Assembly: GCF_025460765.1 (NCBI RefSeq)
Contig: NZ_JAMWEG010000006.1
Span: 310,001 to 374,000, forward strand
Direction of reading: 5' to 3'
DNA from: Micromonospora sp. MA102
Lineage (GTDB): Bacteria > Actinomycetota > Actinomycetes > Mycobacteriales > Micromonosporaceae
DNA length: 64,000 bases
Positions 52,001-59,990 of this stretch are shown here, piece after piece. Positions within the stretch are counted from its first letter, which is position 1. Every line of letters begins with the position of its first letter. Both the position numbers and the translations under genes were made by a program. A model generated the notes under the pieces. It made no database searches. It was not told the origin of the DNA and was given only the letters and a program-made list of their open reading frames with translations.

Positions 52001-52391
52001 TCCGGTCGGCGATCATGTCGAGCGCGACGTCGAGATCCAGGTCCTCCCACTCCGTGCCGTACGGCCGGCGGTAGCGCACCTTGGTCTGCCGCAGCGGGCT
52101 GGTCACCAGGCTCTTGCTGGCCGAACCCTTCGGGCAGAGCCGGCCGCGGGAGATCGGGCTGTCCGGGTCGCCCTCGATCTGGGTGACCTGCCCGTCCTTG
52201 ACGAAGACGCGCTGCCCGCAGCCCACCGCGCAGTAGGGGCAGACCGAGCGGGCCATGCTGTCGGCGGTCTCGGTGCGCGCGGTCAGCGCCGCCGAGCGGG
52301 CCGACTGCGCCGCGGCGCCCCGACCGAGCGGGTCGGTGCCGGTGAGCTGCCGGTAGACCGGCCATCCCTGGATGAAGGTCTTCACACCCAT
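49068..52391 (-). CDS. fdhA: Formate dehydrogenase alpha subunit, selenocysteine-containing
   Basis: A 1,107-residue molybdopterin enzyme encoded across an in-frame UGA at 51824-51822. Ligands for the N-terminal 4Fe-4S cluster are C51, C54, C58 and C86 (CPYCAVGC and RLCPKG). The UGA is codon 190, in ENQARI-Sec-HSATVPGLG. It matches the Arg-Val-Sec-His site of E. coli FdnG, so it is selenocysteine, not a stop. FGRGGATDFQQDLVNADVI follows as in the family. A SECIS hairpin lies 12 bases downstream. No twin-arginine motif is seen in the first 50 residues. GGGGAGGAGG precedes the ATG. Simple gene finders split it into two pieces. Confidence 0.95.
51786..51824 (-). promoter_or_regulatory. Bacterial SECIS element following the UGA
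   Basis: On the minus strand the UGA (51824-51822) is followed after 12 bases by GTCCCC-GGTCT-GGGGAC (51809-51793). This gives a 6-bp perfect stem with a five-base loop GGTCT. The same GGUCU loop occurs in the E. coli fdhF SECIS, where SelB binds. The hairpin lies inside the coding region, the normal bacterial position. Outer pairs may extend the stem. Confidence 0.85.
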
Positions 52392-52620
52392 CGCGGCGCA
52401 CCTCCTCCCCCGTTGGTGGAAGCTGACGTTGTCGACACTAGGCCAGCAGCCGGGACGGCGCGACTCGAGCGGCCGATCGGACCGGTTCGGGGGACCGGAC
52501 GGCGCCGCCTGCGTCCACATCACGGTGGAACGTGAAATGAGGTGCGTTTCAGTCAGGCATCCGACAGCGCCCACGGGTGCCGCGGGTTGATCATCGACGG
52601 ATCCGGTCCCGGGGGAGGTC
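52392..52620. promoter_or_regulatory. Divergent control region of the fdh operon and the conflict operon
   Basis: The 229-base gap separates the fdhA start (52391, minus) from the Trypco1-like gene start (52621, plus). On the minus strand a TAGTGT -10-like hexamer (52440-52435) lies about 43 bases before the fdhA ATG. On the plus side TGAAA (52535-52539) and TTTCA (52549-52553) form a short inverted repeat that could be an operator. Neither assignment is strong. Confidence 0.35.
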
Positions 52621-52971
52621 GTGGTGGCAACCGAACTGATGCGCGTACGCACCGACGACGGCGAGGAGGTCTTCTTCGAGATCCGTCGCCAGGAGTCTGG
52701 ATTCGGTGAGGCTGGCCTCGACGACGAGAAGATCGTCGAGGCCCGCAAGCGCTTCGAGACCGGCCTGCGGGAGATCAACGTGGCTGCGCAGAAGGCGTTG
52801 GCCACCTTTCGCAACGCTGTGCACCGTCCGGACGACATCGAGATCGAGTTCGGGGTGAACTTCACCGCCGAGGCGGGCGCGGTCTTCGCCAAGACTGGGA
52901 TGGATGCCCATCTCACGGTCAAGCTGACCTGGTCCGCCGCGTCAACTCCGGGTGAGGCCGCGGGGCGGTGA
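52621..52971 (+). CDS. Trypco1-like (CU044_2847 family) protein
   Basis: A 116-residue protein: ELMRVRTDDGEEVFFEIRRQ, then a helical centre VEARKRFETGLREINVAAQKALATFRNA and the ending DDIEIEFGVNFTAEAGAVFAKTG with LTVKLTW. This two-sheet/one-helix pattern matches the trypsin-co-occurring domain 1 (CU044_2847) proteins that sit beside trypsin-like proteases in actinobacterial conflict systems. GTG start; it overlaps the protease start (GTGA), so both are coupled. It may be a substrate or regulator of the protease; this is inference from gene pairing. Confidence 0.8.
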   Translation: MVATELMRVRTDDGEEVFFEIRRQESGFGEAGLDDEKIVEARKRFETGLREINVAAQKALATFRNAVHRPDDIEIEFGVNFTAEAGAVFAKTGMDAHLTVKLTWSAASTPGEAAGR

Positions 52972-54713
52972 ACTTCGAACCGGAATGGCACGCCAGGATC
53001 GCTGCCGCAGCCAGCGGCAGCGGTTTCCTCGTCGACGACCTGCACGTGCTGACCTGCGCGCACGTCGTCGGCGACCGACCGGACGCCACCGTGTCGTTCC
53101 TGGCCCTGGGGCGCGACCACGCCGTGCCGGGGACGGTGGTCTTCCGCGGTCCGTGGCGGCCCGGAGACGGGGAGGGCGACGTCGCGGTGATCCGACTCGA
53201 CGAGGCGGTCCCGGTGGCCCCGGCTCGGCTAGCGCCACTGCACGGGGTGGACATCTTCGACGGGCACGACCTGGCCGCCTTCGGTTTCCCCAGCGGCTAC
53301 ACCGCGACCGGCCAGATCTCCTACTTCCACGCCGACCCGCAACCCCGTCTCGCCGGCCGGGCCTGCCAGACCCGCGCGCTCGACCGCAGGGGGTTCGTCC
53401 TGCGGGAGGGCTACAGCGGCTCGGCCGCCTACGTCACCGGCTCGTACGAGGTGATCGGCATGGTGATCTCCGCCGACCGCGCCGGGCCGAACGGTAGCGG
53501 CAGTGGGGTCATCCTGCCGGTCGACGAGCTGAACCGGCAGTGGCCGCAGCTCGCCGAGCGGATCCCGCTCGGGCCGTTCGGGGCCGGCCCGTACCGGGAA
53601 CTGCGCGACATCCTCCAGGACGTCGATCTCCCCGACGCGCACACGCTGCGTCTGAGCGTCTTCTCTGGGCCCGACGCGCCACCGATCCACCGTCGCCCCC
53701 TGCCGTCGGTGCTGGCCGTGGTGGAGTCCGTGGCGGTGCTCACCACGCACAGCAAGGAGCGGGTCTCCGAGCTGGTCGTGCAGTTGCTGCGGGAGGTCGC
53801 CAAACGGGCGCCGCACCGCCGCAACGACCTGCACGACTGGACCGGCAGGCACGGCTGGGGCATCGACCCGGCCGTGACCGGCGGATCGTCCGTTGACACC
53901 GTCGCCCGGCAGGCGTGGGTGGTGGTACGGGTCGCCTCGACTGGGAAGTCCCGCCGGCTGCACACGCTGACCATCTGGACAGCGACGGGCCCCGAAGGCG
54001 AACTCGACGAACTGGTCCTCGACAGCATGGAGGTCTCCCGGGCAAAGGTCCAGAGCCTGGTACAGGAGAAGCTGCCACTGGCCTACGCGCGGATCCCCCG
54101 CTCCTGCGAAACGATCGGCGTCGAGTTCGTCCTGCCCCGTGGCCTGCTCGGCTGGGACGTGGAGAACTGGGTCGCCAAAGGTGACCCCGTACCGTTGGGG
54201 TGGAAGGGACCCGTCGTGGTGCGGGACGTGGACTGGTTCGACTCGGCCGCGCCGCACGAGATCCAGAAGCGCGCGCGAAAGCTCGGCGAACACCCCGGCA
54301 CGCTGGACACCACGATGCGCTGGCTGGACTGTGCCAGCACCGAACCCGAGCCGGACCGGTTCACGCCCTGGTTGTGGCTGGACGACACACCGGTCGCCCT
54401 CGGCCTGGCCGGACGCTGGGCCGCTGAGCAGCACGTGCACCAGGCGGTGGCCAGCGGGGTGCCGGCGCTGCTGTGGCGCCGGACCGCGTGCGACCCGCAC
54501 CCAGAGCCGACCACGACGTGCCCCGGCAGCCGATTCCACCGGGACATGGCCGAACGCCTGCGCAGCCTACGCAGCGACCAGCTGCCCGGGCAGATCCGGA
54601 AGCTCCGGGTGGAATCTGGACTGAACGACGATCCCGAACACTGTGGACGGCACGTGACACTGCTGTGGGACGAACCGCGACGACGGCCGGTCCAACTGGG
54701 CGTGGCGGAGTAA
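52968..54713 (+). CDS. Trypsin-like protease fused to a VMAP-C-like domain
   Basis: A 581-residue protein. Residues 1-190 are a trypsin-fold serine protease with H32 (LTCAHVV), D71 (GEGDVAVIRL) and S150 (REGYSGSA), a complete catalytic triad. There is no signal peptide, so it acts in the cytoplasm. Residues 200-575 resemble the vWA-MoxR-associated protein C-terminal region: ELRDILQDVDLPD, then IGVEFVLPRGLLGWDVENW, VVVRDVDWF and LWRRTACD. It is preceded by the Trypco1-like gene with a four-base overlap and followed by MoxR nine bases later. Probable role: the proteolytic effector or switch of the system. Confidence 0.85.
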   Translation: MNFEPEWHARIAAAASGSGFLVDDLHVLTCAHVVGDRPDATVSFLALGRDHAVPGTVVFRGPWRPGDGEGDVAVIRLDEAVPVAPARLAPLHGVDIFDGHDLAAFGFPSGYTATGQISYFHADPQPRLAGRACQTRALDRRGFVLREGYSGSAAYVTGSYEVIGMVISADRAGPNGSGSGVILPVDELNRQWPQLAERIPLGPFGAGPYRELRDILQDVDLPDAHTLRLSVFSGPDAPPIHRRPLPSVLAVVESVAVLTTHSKERVSELVVQLLREVAKRAPHRRNDLHDWTGRHGWGIDPAVTGGSSVDTVARQAWVVVRVASTGKSRRLHTLTIWTATGPEGELDELVLDSMEVSRAKVQSLVQEKLPLAYARIPRSCETIGVEFVLPRGLLGWDVENWVAKGDPVPLGWKGPVVVRDVDWFDSAAPHEIQKRARKLGEHPGTLDTTMRWLDCASTEPEPDRFTPWLWLDDTPVALGLAGRWAAEQHVHQAVASGVPALLWRRTACDPHPEPTTTCPGSRFHRDMAERLRSLRSDQLPGQIRKLRVESGLNDDPEHCGRHVTLLWDEPRRRPVQLGVAE

Positions 54714-54722
54714 GGAGCAGAC

Positions 54723-55730
54723 GTGTCCGAGCGACCGGGCTGGTGGATCTACCAGGGAACGGGCATCCCGCACGACGGCATCGACCGGCTGCCCGAACCG
54801 CCGCCATGGCGGCTGTTCGACGAGCACGCCACCCCGGTCGCCCCCCGGGTCGAGGAGACTCCGACCGACGTCCGACGCGGCCGGAACTACCGGCCCGACC
54901 GGGAGACCGTCGAACTGGTCAACGCGGCCATCTACCTGCGCCGCCCGCTGCTGGTCACCGGACGCCCCGGCACCGGGAAGTCCACCCTGGCCTCGGCCGT
55001 CGCGCACGAATTGCAGCTGGGCCGGCCACTGCGGTGGAACATCACCAGCCGGGTCAGCGTCAAGGACGGCCTCTACCAGTACGATCCGCTGGCCCGGCTC
55101 TACCAGGCGAAGCAGGACGGGGGCACGACCGGGGACGACGCGAGTGAGGACGTCGGTCGCTTCATCCGCCTGGGCCCTCTCGGCACCGCCTTGCTGCCGG
55201 CGGACCGCCCCCGCGTGCTCCTGATCGACGAAATCGACAAGGGCGACCTGGACCTACCGAACGACCTGCTCACCGTCTTCGAGGACGGCTCGTACGAGAT
55301 CCCGGAGCTGGTGCGGCAGGCGGACCGGTCCGCCGACGCTCGGGTGATGACCGCGGACAGCACGGTCCGGGTTCCCATACACCACGGTCAGGTACGCTGC
55401 CGGACCTTCCCGATCATCGTGATGACCAGCAACGGCGAGCGGGATTTCCCGCCCGCGTTCCTCCGCCGCTGCATCCAGGCGACCCTGCCCGAACCCGACG
55501 CCGACAAGCTGACCCGGATCGTCGACGCCCACCTCGCCGAGCTGGCCCCGAGCAGCGGGGAGCTGATCCGGGCCTTTCTCGCCCGCCGCGACGAGGGCGG
55601 CCTCGCGACGGACCAGCTGCTCAACGCGATCTACCTGACCGACCAGGCGGGACGGTCCGCCGGGGTCGACCGGGACCAGCTCGCCGAGAAGGTCATGGCC
55701 CATCTGGCCCACCGGCCCGATGACGATTGA
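54723..55730 (+). CDS. MoxR-type AAA+ ATPase
   Basis: A 335-residue AAA+ protein. Walker A GRPGTGKST is at 80-88, Walker B RVLLIDEIDKGD at about 164-175 and sensor 1 Asn at 237 (IIVMTSNGER). An Arg-rich FLRRC near 248 could act as arginine finger. The first 55 residues (GWWIYQGTGIPHDGIDRLPEPPPWRLF) form the extension typical of MoxR proteins paired with vWA/SAV_2336 proteins. Such ATPases act as chaperones remodelling a vWA partner. Its 3' end overlaps the following large gene by 11 bases. Operon partner to the protease gene. Confidence 0.9.
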   Translation: MSERPGWWIYQGTGIPHDGIDRLPEPPPWRLFDEHATPVAPRVEETPTDVRRGRNYRPDRETVELVNAAIYLRRPLLVTGRPGTGKSTLASAVAHELQLGRPLRWNITSRVSVKDGLYQYDPLARLYQAKQDGGTTGDDASEDVGRFIRLGPLGTALLPADRPRVLLIDEIDKGDLDLPNDLLTVFEDGSYEIPELVRQADRSADARVMTADSTVRVPIHHGQVRCRTFPIIVMTSNGERDFPPAFLRRCIQATLPEPDADKLTRIVDAHLAELAPSSGELIRAFLARRDEGGLATDQLLNAIYLTDQAGRSAGVDRDQLAEKVMAHLAHRPDDD

Positions 55731-58700
55731 CCGGCTCCATCGGGCGATCACCGCGGGCGGTGGGGACCCCACCGCCCGGGACCTCGCGGAGGCGCTCTGG
55801 CTGAGCCTTCACCTGGGTGCCGGGGCACCCGCCCCGGCACCCCCCGACCCCACGGACGACCCGCAGGACGTGGCGCCCGCCTCGGTCGAGCCCGATCCGC
55901 CGGTGACCGCCGGGCCACCGGAGCCGCCACCCCCGGACCCACCCCCACCCCGGACCGTGTCCAACCGACTGTACGTGCCGCCGGCATCACCCGGCAGCGT
56001 ACGGGCCGACGAGATCGCGGTGCCGCGGTCGGCCGCGCTGTCCGACCGCCTGGGCCTCCAGCGGGCGCTGCGCCCGCTGATGCGGCGGGTGCCGTCCCCG
56101 CGGGAGCGGGTCCTCGACGAGGAGGCGACCGTCCGCGCTGTCGCCGAGCATGTGCTGGCCGACCGGCCCTGGCCCGCGGTCATGGTGCCGGCGACCGAAC
56201 GGTGGCTGGAACTGGCGGTGGTGGTGGACACCACGGCGTCGATGACCCTGTGGCGGGAGCTGGCCACGGAGGTCGTGGACACTCTCTCCGGCTCGGCGGC
56301 CTTCCGCCGAGTCGCCCGTTGGCGCCTCGACCGAGACGGCGCCGGCCGGGCGGCACTGTCGACCTGGCGCGACGAAGCGCGTCCCGGGCCCGAGCTGGTG
56401 GACCCGAGCGGCCGGCGGGTTGTCCTCGTCGTCAGTGACTGCGTCGACCCGATCTGGCGCACCGGTGCCGCCGGCGCCCTGCTGCACCGGTGGGCGCGGC
56501 ACGGGCCGGTGGCCATCCTCCAGCCGCTGCCCGAGAGGATGTGGTCACGCACTGGCGCCCCGACAGTGGCGGGCCTGCTCAGCGCGCCCCGACCCGGCTC
56601 GCCCAACACCGACCTCAGGTTCGACGCGTTCGACGGATCACCGGCGCCGCGGGGCACGATTGTGCCGGTCCTCGAGATCGACGCCCAGTGGGTCGGCCGC
56701 TGGACCCGGCTCGTGGCCGGGGCTCCGGCGGTCACCGGGGCCGTCACCGCGGTCACCGATGCGCGGCCGACCACCGCTCCCGTCCGGCGCGGCCAGTCAC
56801 CCGAGCCGCCGCAGCGGGTCCGGCAGTTCCGCGCCTCGGCGTCCCCCGATGCCTTCCAGCTCGCCGCCTACGTCGCGATGAGCGAGCCGGTGCTGCCCGT
56901 CATCCGCTACATCCAGCAGGCCATGTTCCACCGGTCCACGCCGTCCCAGCTCGCCGAGGTCGTCCTCAGCGGGCTGCTGCGGGTGGTCGAGGCGCGCACC
57001 GGCCGGTACGAGTTCGTCGACGGGGTGCGGCCGCTGCTGCTGGACGCCCTGACCCGCCCGCAACTGTTTCGCGCTGGGGAACTGCTGGAACAGCTTTCCC
57101 GCACGGTCCAGGCCCGGCTGGGCGTGGCCCGGGACCACTTCACCGCGCTCACACCCGGCCCCGGCCGTCCCGGCGTCGCCGCCGACAGCCGCCCCTTCGC
57201 TGTCATCAACCGCACCGGCCTGGCCCGACTCGACCGGGTGGGTGCTCTCCCGGCGGACACCTCCACCGGGCCGCCGGACGACACGCGCGCGCAGGCCGGG
57301 CCCGACGACCAGGACGGGACACCCGGCGGACCCGGCGACGACGAGACCGAGGGCCCGGTCGCGGCGAGCGCCGCTCCGGCGGACCTGCTCTCGCCGTGGC
57401 GACGGGTGGTGCGCTGCACCGGTCGCCGGCGGGAGCTGGCCGAGCTGCGACGGTGGCTGGACGCACCGGGCCCGTCGTTGCGGGTGCTGACCGGTGGGCC
57501 GGGCGTCGGCAAGACCCGGCTGGTGGCCGAGCTGCTCGCCACCGAGCTCGCCGGGACCGACGAGGAGCTTCACCTCACCCTCCCGCTGGCCACGGGGGGC
57601 GAGCTAGTCGTGATCGACCGGGCCGAGACCCGCCCGGGCGCGGTGCGACGTGAGCTGGCCCGGGCCGCCCGGGGGGAGGAGGTCCGACTGCTGCTCGTCG
57701 CGCGCTCCACGGGCGACTGGTGGCAGGAACTGCGCCGCACCGGCCCGACGGACCTGGTCCACGGCGCGACGATTGACCGGCTGGCGCCACCCTGGCCGGC
57801 CGGCGAGGAACGGCAGGCCGCGCTGCGCGATGCCCTGACCGACCTCGCTGCAGCGCTGGACACGCTCGCCGGCACGCGACGCTGGCGCCCGCACGCGGAA
57901 CGGATGCGGCTGCCGGACGTGGGCGACGACCGGTACGCCGCACCGATCTCGCTGCACCTGACCGCCCTGCGCATGCTCGTGCGCACCTTCCGGGGACCGG
58001 CGCCGGTGACCGCGCAACGCCTGCTGGTACGGCACCTGGCGCGGGAACGCCGGTACTGGGAGGCGACCGCGGTCGCCGCGCAGATCTCGTACGCCCGTCC
58101 GGGGGAACTCGACGAGTACGTTGCCGCCGCCACGCTCTATGGCGCCGACAACGCCCGCGACGCCCACGAGGTGATCGCCCGGCTACGGCTGGACGAGACC
58201 GCCGACCGGCAAACCCTGCACCGGGTGGCGAACTGGCTGCACGAGCTCTACCCCGATGGCGACAGCCGATACTGGGCACCGCTCAACCCGGAGGATCTCC
58301 GCTCCGAGATCGTGGTACCCGCGGTCCTGGCCCACCCCGAGCTGGTCACCGACATCCTCGCGGATCGTCCGGCCGACCAGCTGCGGCGGGCGATGAGGCT
58401 GCTGGGCCCCGGCTGCCACCGGGAGCCGCGACTGGCCGAGACGATCTGGACGGTGGTGCGGGACCGGCCGCCACTGCTGCTCGCCCTGCTCGAACAGACC
58501 CGGTCCCGCACCGCCGTGCCGCCGCCCCCGCTGGTGGAGCGGCTGCGCCGGCTGGTGACCGACCCCGGCACCCCGGAACCCGTGCTGCGCGCGGTCGCCG
58601 ACGGGATGCCCGACCCGGGGGTCCTCTTCGCCGACCAGCCGGTATCCGTCTCGGAACGACTCGTCGCCGGCCTGCGCCGGCTGGCTGGACGGGACCGCTA

Positions 58701-59811
58701 TTTGCCGGTGCTGGCGGAGGCGTTGGCCCGGCACCGGGCCCGGCTGCTGCACGACGGGATATCCGTCGACGTGACGGACGTCCTCGCCGAGGAGGTCGAG
58801 CTGCGGACGCGCATCGCGGAGCGCGCCGCGCCGCAGTCCGTCGAGCGCCTCGGGCGGCGGCTGGCCGGCACGCTGGACGCACAGGCCGAGCACCTGTCCC
58901 GGATCGGCCTCGCGGTGCAGGCGCTCAGTGCCGGCAACCGCGCGGTGGCGCAGTACCAGCGGCTGCTGCCCGGCACCGAAGGCGACCTGCGCGCGCCGCT
59001 GTGCGCCGCCGAGATCCGCCGGGCCCGGCTGCTGGACGACCTCGGCCGCACCCACGAGGGGTTCGAGGCCGCCCACGCCGCCGTGGCGCACGGCCGTGAC
59101 CTCTCGGCGACGCGAGCACCCGGCGGCGCGGCCCTGCTGAATGACGCTCTCGGCACGCTGGCCGCGCTGCACCGGCGTCACGGTGACTCGGCCGCCGCCC
59201 TGACCGCCGAGAACCAGTGCGTCCGCCACTACCGGGATCTGCACGCCGCCGACCCGGCCCGCCACGCCGTGGCGTTGGGTCGGGCCCTGCTCCGGCAGGC
59301 CTTGGACCTCGACGACCTCGGCACCACAGAGCAGGCGCTGGCCAACAGCGAGGAGACGTTGCATCTGGTCCGCGACGCCGCGACGGCACCCACGGTCGAA
59401 CTGGCGACCGCCCACCACTGTCAGGCGTTGTTCCTGCGGCGCCTCGGCCGGCAGGACGACGCCGCGGTCGCGCTGCGCGAGGTGGTCGCCCTGCACCGCC
59501 GCCTGGCGACCGCCGCCCCTTCCCGGTACGGCGGTGACCTGGCCGAGGTGCTGCGCCAGCAGGCGCGGATGCTCGCCGAGACCGGTCCGGTGGAGGCGGC
59601 GATCGAGGCGCAGACCGAAGCCACCGACGTGCTGGCCCGGCTGTTCCGGGAGGACCCCACCGACGGTGCCTTGCGCGGCCGGCTCGTTGCCGCGCACCGA
59701 GACCTCGCCGAACTCTGGGAACGGGTCGGTGACCGGACGTCGGCCGAGCGCCACCGGGTCCGGGCCCGGCTGCTGCGCGAGGCGGCGGGCCACCCCACTG
59801 GGCGGACCTAA
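55720..59811 (+). CDS. Large SAV_2336/vWA-like, P-loop NTPase and TPR-like protein
   Basis: A 1,363-residue multi-domain protein. Residues 1-30 have the SAV_2336-type lead (TIDRLHRAITAGGGDPTARD), then a Pro-rich linker (31-80). A vWA-like domain at about 155-345 begins LAVVVDTTASMTLW, a MIDAS-like D-x-T-x-S. A helical region to about 480 follows, and a second Pro/Asp-rich linker to about 560. A P-loop NTPase starts with VLTGGPGVGKTRLV (Walker A 590-598), and ELVVIDRAE is the possible Walker B. From about 1060 to 1340 TPR-like helix pairs follow. It is the probable sensor/effector hub of the operon. Downstream convergence overlaps the opposite operon by four bases. Confidence 0.85.
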   Translation: MTIDRLHRAITAGGGDPTARDLAEALWLSLHLGAGAPAPAPPDPTDDPQDVAPASVEPDPPVTAGPPEPPPPDPPPPRTVSNRLYVPPASPGSVRADEIAVPRSAALSDRLGLQRALRPLMRRVPSPRERVLDEEATVRAVAEHVLADRPWPAVMVPATERWLELAVVVDTTASMTLWRELATEVVDTLSGSAAFRRVARWRLDRDGAGRAALSTWRDEARPGPELVDPSGRRVVLVVSDCVDPIWRTGAAGALLHRWARHGPVAILQPLPERMWSRTGAPTVAGLLSAPRPGSPNTDLRFDAFDGSPAPRGTIVPVLEIDAQWVGRWTRLVAGAPAVTGAVTAVTDARPTTAPVRRGQSPEPPQRVRQFRASASPDAFQLAAYVAMSEPVLPVIRYIQQAMFHRSTPSQLAEVVLSGLLRVVEARTGRYEFVDGVRPLLLDALTRPQLFRAGELLEQLSRTVQARLGVARDHFTALTPGPGRPGVAADSRPFAVINRTGLARLDRVGALPADTSTGPPDDTRAQAGPDDQDGTPGGPGDDETEGPVAASAAPADLLSPWRRVVRCTGRRRELAELRRWLDAPGPSLRVLTGGPGVGKTRLVAELLATELAGTDEELHLTLPLATGGELVVIDRAETRPGAVRRELARAARGEEVRLLLVARSTGDWWQELRRTGPTDLVHGATIDRLAPPWPAGEERQAALRDALTDLAAALDTLAGTRRWRPHAERMRLPDVGDDRYAAPISLHLTALRMLVRTFRGPAPVTAQRLLVRHLARERRYWEATAVAAQISYARPGELDEYVAAATLYGADNARDAHEVIARLRLDETADRQTLHRVANWLHELYPDGDSRYWAPLNPEDLRSEIVVPAVLAHPELVTDILADRPADQLRRAMRLLGPGCHREPRLAETIWTVVRDRPPLLLALLEQTRSRTAVPPPPLVERLRRLVTDPGTPEPVLRAVADGMPDPGVLFADQPVSVSERLVAGLRRLAGRDRYLPVLAEALARHRARLLHDGISVDVTDVLAEEVELRTRIAERAAPQSVERLGRRLAGTLDAQAEHLSRIGLAVQALSAGNRAVAQYQRLLPGTEGDLRAPLCAAEIRRARLLDDLGRTHEGFEAAHAAVAHGRDLSATRAPGGAALLNDALGTLAALHRRHGDSAAALTAENQCVRHYRDLHAADPARHAVALGRALLRQALDLDDLGTTEQALANSEETLHLVRDAATAPTVELATAHHCQALFLRRLGRQDDAAVALREVVALHRRLATAAPSRYGGDLAEVLRQQARMLAETGPVEAAIEAQTEATDVLARLFREDPTDGALRGRLVAAHRDLAELWERVGDRTSAERHRVRARLLREAAGHPTGRT

Positions 59812-59990
59812 CCGAGCATCGTCCACACCGTCCAGCAGGTCTCCGACACCGCCGCGACCCAACGCTGCACCTCCTGCGGCAGTCCGTACCACACCGACCA
59901 GGCGGCCAGCCCGATCACCGCGGCACCGGTCAGGCTGAGCACCACCAGCCGCCACGCCCGGTAGGAGGGGGGCAGGTCAGCGGAGCGCAC
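59808..59990 (-). CDS. Small single-span membrane protein
   Basis: A 60-residue protein (VRSADLPPSYRAWRLVVLSL then TGAAVIGLAAWSVWYGLPQEVQRWVAAVSETCWTVWTMLG). It has one hydrophobic helix at about 16-36 and an aromatic amphipathic end. Its GTG overlaps the GTPase stop by 14 bases, so it belongs to the GTPase operon. Its own stop overlaps the stop of the large plus-strand gene by four bases. Family unknown; it could anchor the GTPase complex in the membrane. Confidence 0.65.
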   Translation of the reverse strand: MRSADLPPSYRAWRLVVLSLTGAAVIGLAAWSVWYGLPQEVQRWVAAVSETCWTVWTMLG

